This document shows, one piece after another, positions 1 through 6,793 of a DNA stretch of 7,137 nucleotides. The stretch lies in the NCBI GenBank assembly GCA_041746415.1, contig JBGTHB010000039.1, positions 1 to 7,137 on the forward strand. Reading direction: 5' to 3'. The notes beneath the pieces were generated by a model, which saw only the letters and a list, made by a program, of their open reading frames with translations, had not been told where the DNA came from and made no database searches. Both the position numbers and the translations under genes were made by a program. Positions within the stretch are counted from its first letter, which is position 1. Each line of letters starts with the position of its first letter. The stretch is from JBGTHB01 sp041746415 (GTDB lineage Bacteria > Pseudomonadota > Gammaproteobacteria > Coxiellales > Coxiellaceae).

Positions 1-336
1 ATCAATGGCAATCACTTGCTGATACTGGCCGTTTTTATCTGGTTGCAATGTGACTGTGTATTCTTTCGCATACTGTCCTCGCGCCCCTTCAAGTGTATTA
101 ATCCAATGTTCGCATTTTGGATTGCTACTAAAATACGCCACATTTAATTGCACCTGTTTCAACCGTGGATCAATATGCCCATATAAGGTCAGTAATTTTT
201 TTGGATTGGGATTCAATTTAGCGGCATACAAGGGGTTAACTGGTGGCTCTTTTATTGGCTGCAATATTTTATAAACAACCAACCCAGCAAAAGCCAATAG
301 TGCTAATAAAAACAGTTTCGATTTTTTGTGACGCAC
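1..336 (-). CDS. Unrecognised membrane-anchored or exported protein (partial, 5' end only)
   Basis: I do not recognise this family. The reading frame is open for 112 codons from a GTG at 334-336 to the left edge, so the C-terminus is missing. The start is chosen because a near-perfect Shine-Dalgarno (AAGGAGG on the minus strand) ends four bases before the GTG, and the first residues make a coherent export signal. A basic start (RHKKSK) leads into a hydrophobic stretch at about residues 8-22 (LFLLALLAFAGLVVY). This fits an uncleaved signal anchor with the rest in the periplasm. An Ala-Phe-Ala at 15-17 leaves cleavage possible, although the hydrophobic core would be short. A proline-rich linker follows (26-45), then a part with alternating polar and hydrophobic residues that suggests beta strands, with one cysteine (Cys75) in a NPKCEHWINTLEG stretch. 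The gene diverges from comEC, so it is not in that operon. A function cannot be assigned. Confidence 0.75.
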   Translation of the reverse strand, partial: MRHKKSKLFLLALLAFAGLVVYKILQPIKEPPVNPLYAAKLNPNPKKLLTLYGHIDPRLKQVQLNVAYFSSNPKCEHWINTLEGARGQYAKEYTVTLQPDKNGQYQQVIAID

Positions 337-340
337 GGGT

Positions 341-347
341 CCTCCTT
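341..347 (-). promoter_or_regulatory. Strong Shine-Dalgarno that sets a GTG start
   Basis: The minus strand reads AAGGAGG, then ACCC, then GTG. This is a full-strength ribosome binding site with slightly tight spacing. It is much stronger than anything in front of the four operon genes on the plus strand. It is the main evidence that the left-edge gene starts at the GTG and not at a downstream TTG. Confidence 0.8.
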
Positions 348-358
348 GAAAAATTTTT

Positions 359-386
359 ATTATGGCGGGTAATTATTAAAGTGCAA
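359..386 (-). promoter_or_regulatory. Candidate sigma-70 promoter for the left-edge gene
   Basis: Reading the minus strand, TTGCAC (381-386) is followed after 16 bases by CATAAT (359-364). The -10 box matches consensus at five of six positions and the -35 box at three of six. The position, about 23 bases before the GTG, would give a short leader containing the strong Shine-Dalgarno. The match was found by eye in an AT-rich gap, so chance is a real alternative. Confidence 0.4.
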
Positions 387-484
387 TACTGGGGTTTGTC
401 CATATGAACGACTAATGTTGTACAAAACAGTGCGCAATAAATTCGTGTCTAGGCAGATTTGTTTTTACACTGTATTTATCGCGT

Positions 485-2620
485 ATGCGCAGGTGGCGAA
501 TCATTATTTACATACTATTAATAGCGATATTTTTATGGCGCTATCAACGCGCTTTGCCGTTGGTGTTACCTAGCCATTATTTTGCTAAACCGCATCTCGT
601 CCAGGGTACCATTGAGCGTTTTCAGAAAATCACCACAACGCATACGAACTTTATCTTTCAATTGGCCCATTCAACGCAACGCTTATATCTAAGTTGGTAT
701 ACACCTACGCCCATACTGAAAAGCGGTCAGGTGTGGCAATTAGCGGTTCATTTAAAACCACCACATGGTTTGCATAATTTTGTGGGTTTTGATTTTGAAC
801 GCTGGCTATTAGCAAGGCAAATTTCTGCAGTAGGCAGTGTGATCGCGCATGGCGACAATAAACTGCTCACGCAACCTAAGGATAACGGTCTTGCGTATTG
901 GCGCAATGCGCTACGTGATTATGTGCAGTTGCGCCATTTGCAACAGCAGGCCAGTATATTAACGTTATTGCTTGGTGAGCGTGCTGAAATGACGTCTCAG
1001 CAATGGACAATTTTACAAATTACTGGCACCAATCACTTGTTTGCTATTGCAGGATTGCATTTAAGTGCATTAATCGGCATGGTGATATTGCTGTTGTTGG
1101 CGTTGATTAGACGCATACCGACGTTAACGTTGTGTCTTGCACGCGATAAAATAATTTGTTTGCTAACGCCATTTTTTATTTTGCCCTATGCTATTTTCTC
1201 AGGTTTTGCCTTACCGGCAAGGCGTGCTGTAATTATGTTATTAGTTTATTGTGGCTGCAGTTTGCTGCATCGTCGCGTGACATTTTGGCAGCGACTGGGT
1301 TGTGCTATGGTGGTGATTTTATTATTGCAGCCGCTGGCCATTTACGACATCAGTTTTTATTTGAGTATTGCCGCCATGTTGCTGATTGGTGGCATAATAA
1401 GTATTAATCAGGCTATGCCAAATTGGCAGCGCTGGTTGTGGCTGCAGAGTGTTTTATTCATTGGCTTGATGCCGCTGACCGTTTATTTTTTTCATCAATT
1501 GAGTTTGTTAGGTTGGTTAGCCAATGCTGTGGCCATTCCGTGGATGACGTTGGTGGTGATGCCGTTGTGCTTCTTAGCGTGTGTTCTTTTTTTAATAAAC
1601 AAAACGTGGGCGTTGCTGATATTTAAACTACTGGCATTAGCTTTAACGTGGTTGTGGTGGTGGTTGAGTTGGCTTAGTCGTTTTCACTTACATGAATTAT
1701 TTTATCCGTTTGCGGTATGGCAAGTGGTGTTAGCCTTTGTCGCAGTTATATTATTTATTGCCTTGCCATTGCGTTGTTGGCGCTGGCTATTTTGTTTGAT
1801 GGCATTGCCCTTGTTTTTCTATAAACCCAGTCAACCGGCGGCAGGTGCATTTTGGCTAACGGTGTTAGATGTGGGGCAGGGTTTGGCGTCAGTAATACAA
1901 ACACAACACCACGTTTTAATCTATGATGCAGGACCGAAAACCTATGGTGGATTTGACGCTGGTATAGCAGTGGTTTTGCCTTATTTGAAATGGCAACGCT
2001 TAAGTCATGTTGACATGATGATGATTAGTCATCCTGATATGGACCACCGCGGTGGTGCTCAGTCAATCTTACAAAACATAGCGGTGGCCACACTTTTAAC
2101 CAGTGCGCCACGTTATTTTAAGCAGGCTAAAGCGTGTGTGGCGGGGCAACATTGGCGTTGGGATGGTGTTGTTTTTCGGGTGCTGGCACCGGGCAGTCAT
2201 CAGCCAGCAGCAGATAATAATAGCTCGTGTGTGTTGGCTGTGAGTAATGGTCGTGTTAGCGCGCTGTTGCCGGGAGATATTGAGGCGGCGCAAGAGGCAT
2301 GGTTGCTGCGTCATCATCATGATAAGCTGGCCGCGGATGTGTTGGTGGTGCCGCACCATGGCAGTCAAACCTCCTCAACCTGGCCATTTGTTGAGGCGGT
2401 GTCACCAAAAGCGGTCATCTTTGCGACGGGCTATTATAATAGGTATCATTTCCCAGCATCGTTAGTCGTGGCCCGTTACAAGCTTGTGGGCAGCCAGCTT
2501 TACAGTACGGCTTGCGACGGTGCGGTTCGCATTGAGTTGGCGGCGAATGGCGCTATAAATATTAAAACGGTAGTAAGAAATACGTTATGTCACAACACCA
2601 CATTGAAGAGCGCGGCATAG
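485..2620 (+). CDS. comEC: ComEC/Rec2 family DNA-uptake channel
   Basis: ComEC is the inner-membrane channel that carries one DNA strand into the cytoplasm during natural transformation. At 711 residues it has normal family length and appears intact. An N-terminal hydrophobic segment (about 6-20) precedes a soluble part (about 30-135) in the place of the N-terminal OB-like domain. The polytopic Competence domain (about 155-430) carries the hallmark GTNHLFAIAGLHLS (181-194) and an ARRA motif (245-248). The C-terminal metallo-beta-lactamase-like domain (about 455-690) shows LDVGQG (461-466), SHPDMDHRGG (515-524, potential ligands H516, D518, D520, H521), PGDIE (596-600) and VPHHGS (622-627). 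The metal-site residues expected for this domain are therefore present. The ATG at 485 is the only ATG in the frame after the stop at 413-415, but no clear Shine-Dalgarno precedes it. The gene overlaps msbA by 34 bases and is first in the apparent operon. Whether the cell is competent cannot be told from this gene alone. Confidence 0.95.
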   Translation: MRRWRIIIYILLIAIFLWRYQRALPLVLPSHYFAKPHLVQGTIERFQKITTTHTNFIFQLAHSTQRLYLSWYTPTPILKSGQVWQLAVHLKPPHGLHNFVGFDFERWLLARQISAVGSVIAHGDNKLLTQPKDNGLAYWRNALRDYVQLRHLQQQASILTLLLGERAEMTSQQWTILQITGTNHLFAIAGLHLSALIGMVILLLLALIRRIPTLTLCLARDKIICLLTPFFILPYAIFSGFALPARRAVIMLLVYCGCSLLHRRVTFWQRLGCAMVVILLLQPLAIYDISFYLSIAAMLLIGGIISINQAMPNWQRWLWLQSVLFIGLMPLTVYFFHQLSLLGWLANAVAIPWMTLVVMPLCFLACVLFLINKTWALLIFKLLALALTWLWWWLSWLSRFHLHELFYPFAVWQVVLAFVAVILFIALPLRCWRWLFCLMALPLFFYKPSQPAAGAFWLTVLDVGQGLASVIQTQHHVLIYDAGPKTYGGFDAGIAVVLPYLKWQRLSHVDMMMISHPDMDHRGGAQSILQNIAVATLLTSAPRYFKQAKACVAGQHWRWDGVVFRVLAPGSHQPAADNNSSCVLAVSNGRVSALLPGDIEAAQEAWLLRHHHDKLAADVLVVPHHGSQTSSTWPFVEAVSPKAVIFATGYYNRYHFPASLVVARYKLVGSQLYSTACDGAVRIELAANGAINIKTVVRNTLCHNTTLKSAA

Positions 2621-4332
2621 TAATTTATAAGCGTTTGCTGAGTGTCACTAAAAAATACTGGTTGGTTTTTATAATTGGTATTGTCGGAACGATGGGTGTT
2701 TCGTTTAGTGATGCGATATTTACCTGGTTCATTAAGCCTATCATCGATAAAGGTTTTGTTGATAAAAATTCGATTTTTATTCATTGGCTGCCAATGATCA
2801 TTTTTAGTGTGTTTATATTACGTGGCATAGCGGGTTTTTTATCGAGCTACTGCATTGAACGCGTTTCAAACGCTACCATACGCGATTTTCGGCGCATGAT
2901 ATTTTCGCAAATGTTGTTTATTCCGGCGCGTTATTATGATCACAATCCTTCCGGGCAATTACTTTCTAAGCTCATTTATAATACCGATCAGTTGGCGGAC
3001 GCCAGCTCACAAGCATTAATGGTGGTGTTGCGCGAAGGAACCTTGGCTTTAGGCTTATTAGGTGTGATGTTTGCTATCAGTTGGCATTTATCTTTATTGT
3101 TTTTGGCGGTGGCCCCGGTGACATCATGGTTAATTAAAACCATGAGCAGACGCATGCGTTCCATTAGTCGACGCGTGCAAGAATATGTGGGTGACGTGAC
3201 CCATGTTGCTAGTGAAGTAATTAATTCGTACCAAGCAGTGCGTGTGTATGGTGGCGAAGAATACGAAACAGAAAAATTTAAACGTGCCACTAACACCTCG
3301 TTTCAACATCAAATGAAACTGACTGTTTCAAACAGTATTATGACGGCCGCAGTGCAATTATTAGCGGCAATTGGTTTGGGCTTGGTATTGTTTTTTGCTA
3401 CAGCTACAAAGTGGGGTGTGAGCGCCGGTGGTTTTGCATCCATTATTGCAGCGATGCTGGGCTTGTTGCGACCCATACGTCGTTTAACAATGATTAATAG
3501 CATGATCCAGCGTGGCATTGCAGGTGCGAGCAGTATTTTTCGTTTTATAGATGAGGCAAAAGAAAGCGATCAAGGTGATTACAAAGCGCAGCGAGTACAC
3601 GGTGATATTACTTTTGAACGGGTATCATTTGCGTATGCAGATGATCAAGCTAACGTATTGCAGCAATTAAATTTCAGCGTAAAAGCGGGTGAGACAATTG
3701 CATTGGTGGGTCGTTCAGGTGCGGGTAAGTCAACGTTAATTAAATTATTGCCGCGATTTTATGAAATTACCCAGGGTCAAATTTTATTAGATGGTATTAA
3801 TATTCAGGATTACAGCTTAACCAGCTTGCGGCACCAATTTGCCATGGTGGCACAAAACACCAATTTGTTTAATGATACGATTGCCAACAATATTGTTTAT
3901 CCTGAAACAAGCGTCGATTCGTCACGTTTGCGCGCTGCCGCTGCTGCTGCGCACGCGTTGGAATTTATTCAAGATATGCCGCAGCAATTTAATACCAAAG
4001 TGGGTGAAGGAGGCGTGCTGCTTTCTGGCGGCCAGCGTCAGCGAATCGCTATTGCTCGTGCGCTTTATAAAAATGCACCCGTATTAATTTTAGATGAAGC
4101 GACGTCTGCTTTGGATACTCATGCAGAACACCATATTCAATGCGCATTAGAAAATGCCATGCAAAATCGCACTACGTTGGTTATTGCGCATCGTCTTTCC
4201 ACCATTGAAAAAGCGGATCGTATTTTAGTGTTAGATAAAGGGCGTATTGTTGAAAGTGGTACGCACGCTGAATTATTGGCGCTTGATGGTGTTTATACGG
4301 AGCTGCACCAAATGCAGTTTGCGCAAGCCTAA
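2587..4332 (+). CDS. msbA: Lipid A export ABC transporter, permease/ATPase MsbA
   Basis: MsbA is a homodimeric ABC half-transporter that flips core-lipid A from the inner to the outer leaflet of the inner membrane, using ATP. The 581 residues match the usual length (E. coli about 582). The transmembrane domain spans about 20-310, with family-typical stretches such as LRGIAGFLSSYCI (78-90) and VLREG (147-151). The ATPase domain (about 340-575) is complete: Walker A GRSGAGKST (375-383), Q-loop Gln423, signature LSGGQ (479-483), Walker B VLILDE (499-504), D-loop SALD (507-510) and H-loop His535. The C-terminal LHQMQFAQ resembles the end of E. coli MsbA as I recall it. These local matches favour MsbA over a generic multidrug half-transporter. 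The ATG at 2587 lies inside the end of comEC with only a weak upstream AAGAA, so translation is probably coupled. The stop codon overlaps the lpxK start by one base (TAATG), and the pairing of flippase with lipid A kinase supports the assignment. Confidence 0.95.
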   Translation: MSQHHIEERGIVIYKRLLSVTKKYWLVFIIGIVGTMGVSFSDAIFTWFIKPIIDKGFVDKNSIFIHWLPMIIFSVFILRGIAGFLSSYCIERVSNATIRDFRRMIFSQMLFIPARYYDHNPSGQLLSKLIYNTDQLADASSQALMVVLREGTLALGLLGVMFAISWHLSLLFLAVAPVTSWLIKTMSRRMRSISRRVQEYVGDVTHVASEVINSYQAVRVYGGEEYETEKFKRATNTSFQHQMKLTVSNSIMTAAVQLLAAIGLGLVLFFATATKWGVSAGGFASIIAAMLGLLRPIRRLTMINSMIQRGIAGASSIFRFIDEAKESDQGDYKAQRVHGDITFERVSFAYADDQANVLQQLNFSVKAGETIALVGRSGAGKSTLIKLLPRFYEITQGQILLDGINIQDYSLTSLRHQFAMVAQNTNLFNDTIANNIVYPETSVDSSRLRAAAAAAHALEFIQDMPQQFNTKVGEGGVLLSGGQRQRIAIARALYKNAPVLILDEATSALDTHAEHHIQCALENAMQNRTTLVIAHRLSTIEKADRILVLDKGRIVESGTHAELLALDGVYTELHQMQFAQA

Positions 4333-5276
4333 TGTTGTGGTTACAAAAAATCTGGTACCCCAGATCATTTTTAACTGCAAATAAAACTACATTTTGGCTT
4401 AAAATTATATTTGTTTTTTTGTTGCCGTTAAGTTGTTTGTATGGATTGGTGATGCTGCTGCGTCGCTATTGTTACCGCCTAGGAATTTTTAATTCACATA
4501 AACTGGCTGTGCCTGTTATGGTGGTGGGTAACTTAACCGTAGGTGGCACAGGCAAAACACCGTATGTTATTTATTTAGCGCAGCAGTTAGTGGCCAAAGG
4601 CAAACATCCCGGTATTATTTGTCGTGGTTATAAAGGTCAAGCAAGCGAATGGCCACAATGTGTTAGTGCTGTCACAGATCCAAATTTAGTGGGTGATGAG
4701 GCGGTGTTGCTGGCGCAAAAAACACAATTGCCGGTGTGTGCAGGGGCCAATCGAGTTAAGTCAGCGCAAAAATTAATTGATGAAAAGCAGTGTGACATTA
4801 TAATTAGTGACGATGGATTAGCACATTATGCGTTGGCGCGCGACGTGGAAATTATAATAATAGATGGCGAACGTCAATTTGGTAATGGTTGGTTGTTGCC
4901 AGCAGGACCGTTGCGTGAAACCAAATCCCGTTTGAAAAATGTCAATCAAGTGTTAGTAAACGGCAAAGATTTTATTTTAAAGCCAACGCAGATATTTAAA
5001 TTAAACGAGCCGCAGCGTATAATTGCCGCGAGTGAGTTGCAACATAAAACAGTGCATGCAGTGTGTGCAATTGGTAACCCGCAGCGGTTTTTTAACACAC
5101 TACGTGAATTGAATATCGAGTTTATTCCACACGTGTATCCGGATCATTACACGTTTAGCCAAGCTGACATGGACTTCAATGACATTGTGATTATGACAGA
5201 AAAAGACGCAGTTAAGTGTCAAGCATTTGCTGATGATAGGCACGTCTGCGTGCGTGTTGACGTAGAGATGATATGA
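4332..5276 (+). CDS. lpxK: Tetraacyldisaccharide 4'-kinase LpxK (short C-terminus)
   Basis: LpxK transfers phosphate from ATP to the 4' position of the tetraacyldisaccharide to give lipid IVA, at the cytoplasmic face of the inner membrane. The N-terminus has a membrane-anchoring hydrophobic stretch (about 22-42, ending in LPLSCLYGLV). The P-loop is VGNLTVGGTGKTP (65-77). GDE (121-123), DDGLAHY (160-166), DGERQFGNGWLLPAGPLRE (178-196), PDH (270-272) and MTEKDAVKC (288-296) are family blocks. Asp122 and His272 are likely equivalents of the catalytic Asp/His pair described in Aquifex LpxK. Two things are odd. The usual DDGLQHY/DDGFQH block has Ala164 in place of Gln. The 314-residue protein stops about 18 residues after MTEKDAVKC, without the final segment seen in the roughly 328-residue E. 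coli enzyme. There is no Shine-Dalgarno, so the start at the msbA stop implies coupling. The stop overlaps the next gene by ATGA. I expect a working enzyme, but the shortened end deserves checking. Confidence 0.93.
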   Translation: MLWLQKIWYPRSFLTANKTTFWLKIIFVFLLPLSCLYGLVMLLRRYCYRLGIFNSHKLAVPVMVVGNLTVGGTGKTPYVIYLAQQLVAKGKHPGIICRGYKGQASEWPQCVSAVTDPNLVGDEAVLLAQKTQLPVCAGANRVKSAQKLIDEKQCDIIISDDGLAHYALARDVEIIIIDGERQFGNGWLLPAGPLRETKSRLKNVNQVLVNGKDFILKPTQIFKLNEPQRIIAASELQHKTVHAVCAIGNPQRFFNTLRELNIEFIPHVYPDHYTFSQADMDFNDIVIMTEKDAVKCQAFADDRHVCVRVDVEMI

Positions 5277-6475
5277 AACGATTGTTGTTTTGCACCCTAT
5301 TAATTGTTTTGCCAATCAGCAGTTCGCTGTGTATTGATATGTATCTGCCGGCTTACGGTTATATTGCGTCCAGCTTTCACATCAAAGAAAGCGCTATGGA
5401 TATCTCCATGAGTGTGTATTTATTTGGTTTGGCATTTGGGCAATTAATTTATGGTCCTTTTGCTGATCGTTTTGGTCGCAAAAAAGCGTTATTACCCGGT
5501 ATCGTCATATTTACCGCTGGCAGTTTGTTATGTGCTATTTCTAATGTGATGTGGTTGTTTTTGCTGGCGCGTTTGATTCAGGCTTTTGGTGCTTGCGCGA
5601 GTATTGTGTTGTGTCGAACTATTGTTGCGGATAGCTTTCATCCTGAAAAGCGCACCCAAATGCTGGCGCTAATTTCCGCTACCAATATTTTCTCGCCTGC
5701 GCTGGCGCCATTAATAGGGGGATACATTACTGCATTTTATGAATGGCGAGTCATCTTTTTCAGTATTGCTGTTTTTGGGGCATTGATGTTTGTCGCATCT
5801 ATTATATTGATTCGTGAAACGTTAACCTCACCCAATGTTAACGCTTTACGCTGGTCAGTGCAGTTAGCTAACGCCAAACGGTTATTCAAAGATCATATGT
5901 TTACTGGTTTTGTTATTTGCTTGTCTTTTTTGTATGTCACAGTGTTTGTGTGGGTAACGCTTTCACCCTCTTTAATGATTGATCACTTTGGAATTAAACC
6001 GGATAAATTTGGTTTGTATTTTTTGCTGCCTGCAATCGGCAGTTGCTTGGGCGCTTTGACCACAGCCAAACTGAGTCAGTATTTCAATTCATATAAATGT
6101 ATTCGTTTTGGGGTGTGCTGGTTAATGTTAACGGCGACGCTGTTTATTTTAATTCACCATTATATTAACGCGCCGCAGTGGTATGTATTTTTTGTTATGC
6201 TGTTATTTTTCGGTACCGGCTTTACTAGTCCGCAATTAATTTCGGATGCCATTGGCCGTTTCGTGGATATTGGTGGTTATACTTCGGGCGTTATTGGGTT
6301 TATGCAAACTTCATTTGGTGGGTTGATGGGGTTTGTTGCCAGCTATTTTTATGCGAATAGCGCGCGTTCAATTAGTGTGTTGATGTTGGTAACCATCTGC
6401 TGTGCATTACTGGCATTTCTTTACGCCATCTTTAAAGAGCGTAATTCTCAGTTGGTGAAAGTTGATCCAAATTAA
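5273..6475 (+). CDS. Bcr/CflA-type MFS drug-resistance transporter
   Basis: This is a 12-helix major facilitator superfamily protein of the drug:proton antiporter type closest to Bcr/CflA. Such proteins export small toxic compounds from the cytoplasm using the proton gradient. Its 400 residues match the family (E. coli Bcr is about 396). Supporting motifs are IDMYLPA in the first helix (21-27), the MFS motif A GPFADRFGRKKA in the loop after helix 2 (61-72), RLIQAFGACASIVLCRTIVAD covering helix 4 (100-120), and SPALAPLIGGYI in helix 5 (131-142). A more polar central loop near 185-215 separates two six-helix halves. The start overlaps the lpxK stop as ATGA, with a modest AGAG five bases upstream, so it should be translated as part of the operon. 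This slot after lpxK often holds an LPS gene such as kdsB, so co-expression with lipid A genes is notable. Substrate cannot be predicted, and a metabolite or peptide exporter is possible. Confidence 0.88.
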   Translation: MKRLLFCTLLIVLPISSSLCIDMYLPAYGYIASSFHIKESAMDISMSVYLFGLAFGQLIYGPFADRFGRKKALLPGIVIFTAGSLLCAISNVMWLFLLARLIQAFGACASIVLCRTIVADSFHPEKRTQMLALISATNIFSPALAPLIGGYITAFYEWRVIFFSIAVFGALMFVASIILIRETLTSPNVNALRWSVQLANAKRLFKDHMFTGFVICLSFLYVTVFVWVTLSPSLMIDHFGIKPDKFGLYFLLPAIGSCLGALTTAKLSQYFNSYKCIRFGVCWLMLTATLFILIHHYINAPQWYVFFVMLLFFGTGFTSPQLISDAIGRFVDIGGYTSGVIGFMQTSFGGLMGFVASYFYANSARSISVLMLVTICCALLAFLYAIFKERNSQLVKVDPN

Positions 6476-6506
6476 TTTTATTCTTTGCCCAGGACAAAAA
6501 TCGCAA

Positions 6507-6541
6507 TGGATTGCCGCGCTCGATGACTCGCTCGCCATGAC
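6507..6541. repeat. REP-like dispersed intergenic repeat (single copy visible)
   Basis: The minus strand reads GTCATGGCGAGCGAGTCATC (6522-6541) followed by GAGCGCGGCAATCCA (6507-6521). From memory this closely resembles the intergenic repeats of the type GTCATTGCGAGCG...CGCGGCAATCC that occur in many copies in various bacterial genomes, often 3' of genes. It is clearly GC-richer than the AT-rich gap around it. The ends ATTGC (6510-6514) and GCCATGA (6534-6540) are an imperfect version of the usual ATTGC/GCAATGA inverted ends. GCAAT-GG-ATTGC at 6503-6514 forms a small inverted repeat across the left boundary. Only one copy lies in the window, so repetition is inferred. It could end or stabilise the operon transcript, but that is not shown. 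Confidence 0.6.
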
Positions 6542-6782
6542 TCACCTTTCATTTGTGCTAATGCGAAATTAAAAACACTAGCCGCAACATAGTTGATCCA
6601 CGCAAACTGCAAAAACACGTTTATTCAGTTTTTGTTCTGTGCAAAGAATTTTATTATATGTTGCAATGTATTTAATATTTCCTGAAGTTTGTTTTGATTT
6701 AATTGTGGTACTTGGTGGTATTTCAGTATTGTCGTCACTAGGCGCTTTGAAAAAAACCACAGTCACAAATTTAAAACGAATT

Positions 6783-6786
6783 AGGA
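6783..6786 (+). promoter_or_regulatory. Shine-Dalgarno of the right-edge gene
   Basis: AGGA lies seven bases before the ATG at 6794, which is ideal spacing. An in-frame TAG at 6782-6784 rules out an upstream start, so this site fixes the N-terminus of the right-edge gene. Confidence 0.65.
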
Positions 6787-6793
6787 TAGTGAA

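Larger units (their letters stand above)
6476..6793. other. Non-coding gap of 318 bases after the operon
   Basis: The gap holds the REP-like repeat near its left end and is otherwise AT-rich with no recognised gene. No classical terminator is obvious after the transporter. The best candidate is a weak six-base stem (AAACTG at 6604-6609 with CAGTTT at 6626-6631) running into five T residues. A weak promoter-like pair toward the right-hand gene is TTGTTC (6632-6637), 17 bases, then TATATG (6655-6660), which would leave a leader of roughly 130 bases. Neither is convincing. A 75-codon minus-strand reading frame (6578-6805) has no family features and runs over the start of the right-hand gene, so I treat it as chance. 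Confidence 0.6.

Noticed and set aside
50..274. Plus-strand reading frame of 74 codons at the left edge
   Set aside because: It lies opposite the better-supported minus-strand gene, which has a strong ribosome site and signal anchor. The plus frame has no recognisable features.
1648..1682. GT-rich tract (ggttgtggtggtggttgag) as a possible repeat or regulatory site
   Set aside because: It encodes a Trp-rich membrane segment of ComEC (LWWWLSWL) and is explained by codon use.
2587..4332. Reading msbA as a general multidrug ABC half-transporter
   Set aside because: Length, N-terminal stretches, the C-terminal LHQMQFAQ and direct linkage to lpxK all fit MsbA better.
6604..6633. Possible rho-independent terminator (AAACTG / CAGTTT plus T run)
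   Set aside because: The stem is only six pairs with two G-C pairs and a 16-base loop, which is too weak to call, and it lies about 130 bases after the last stop codon.
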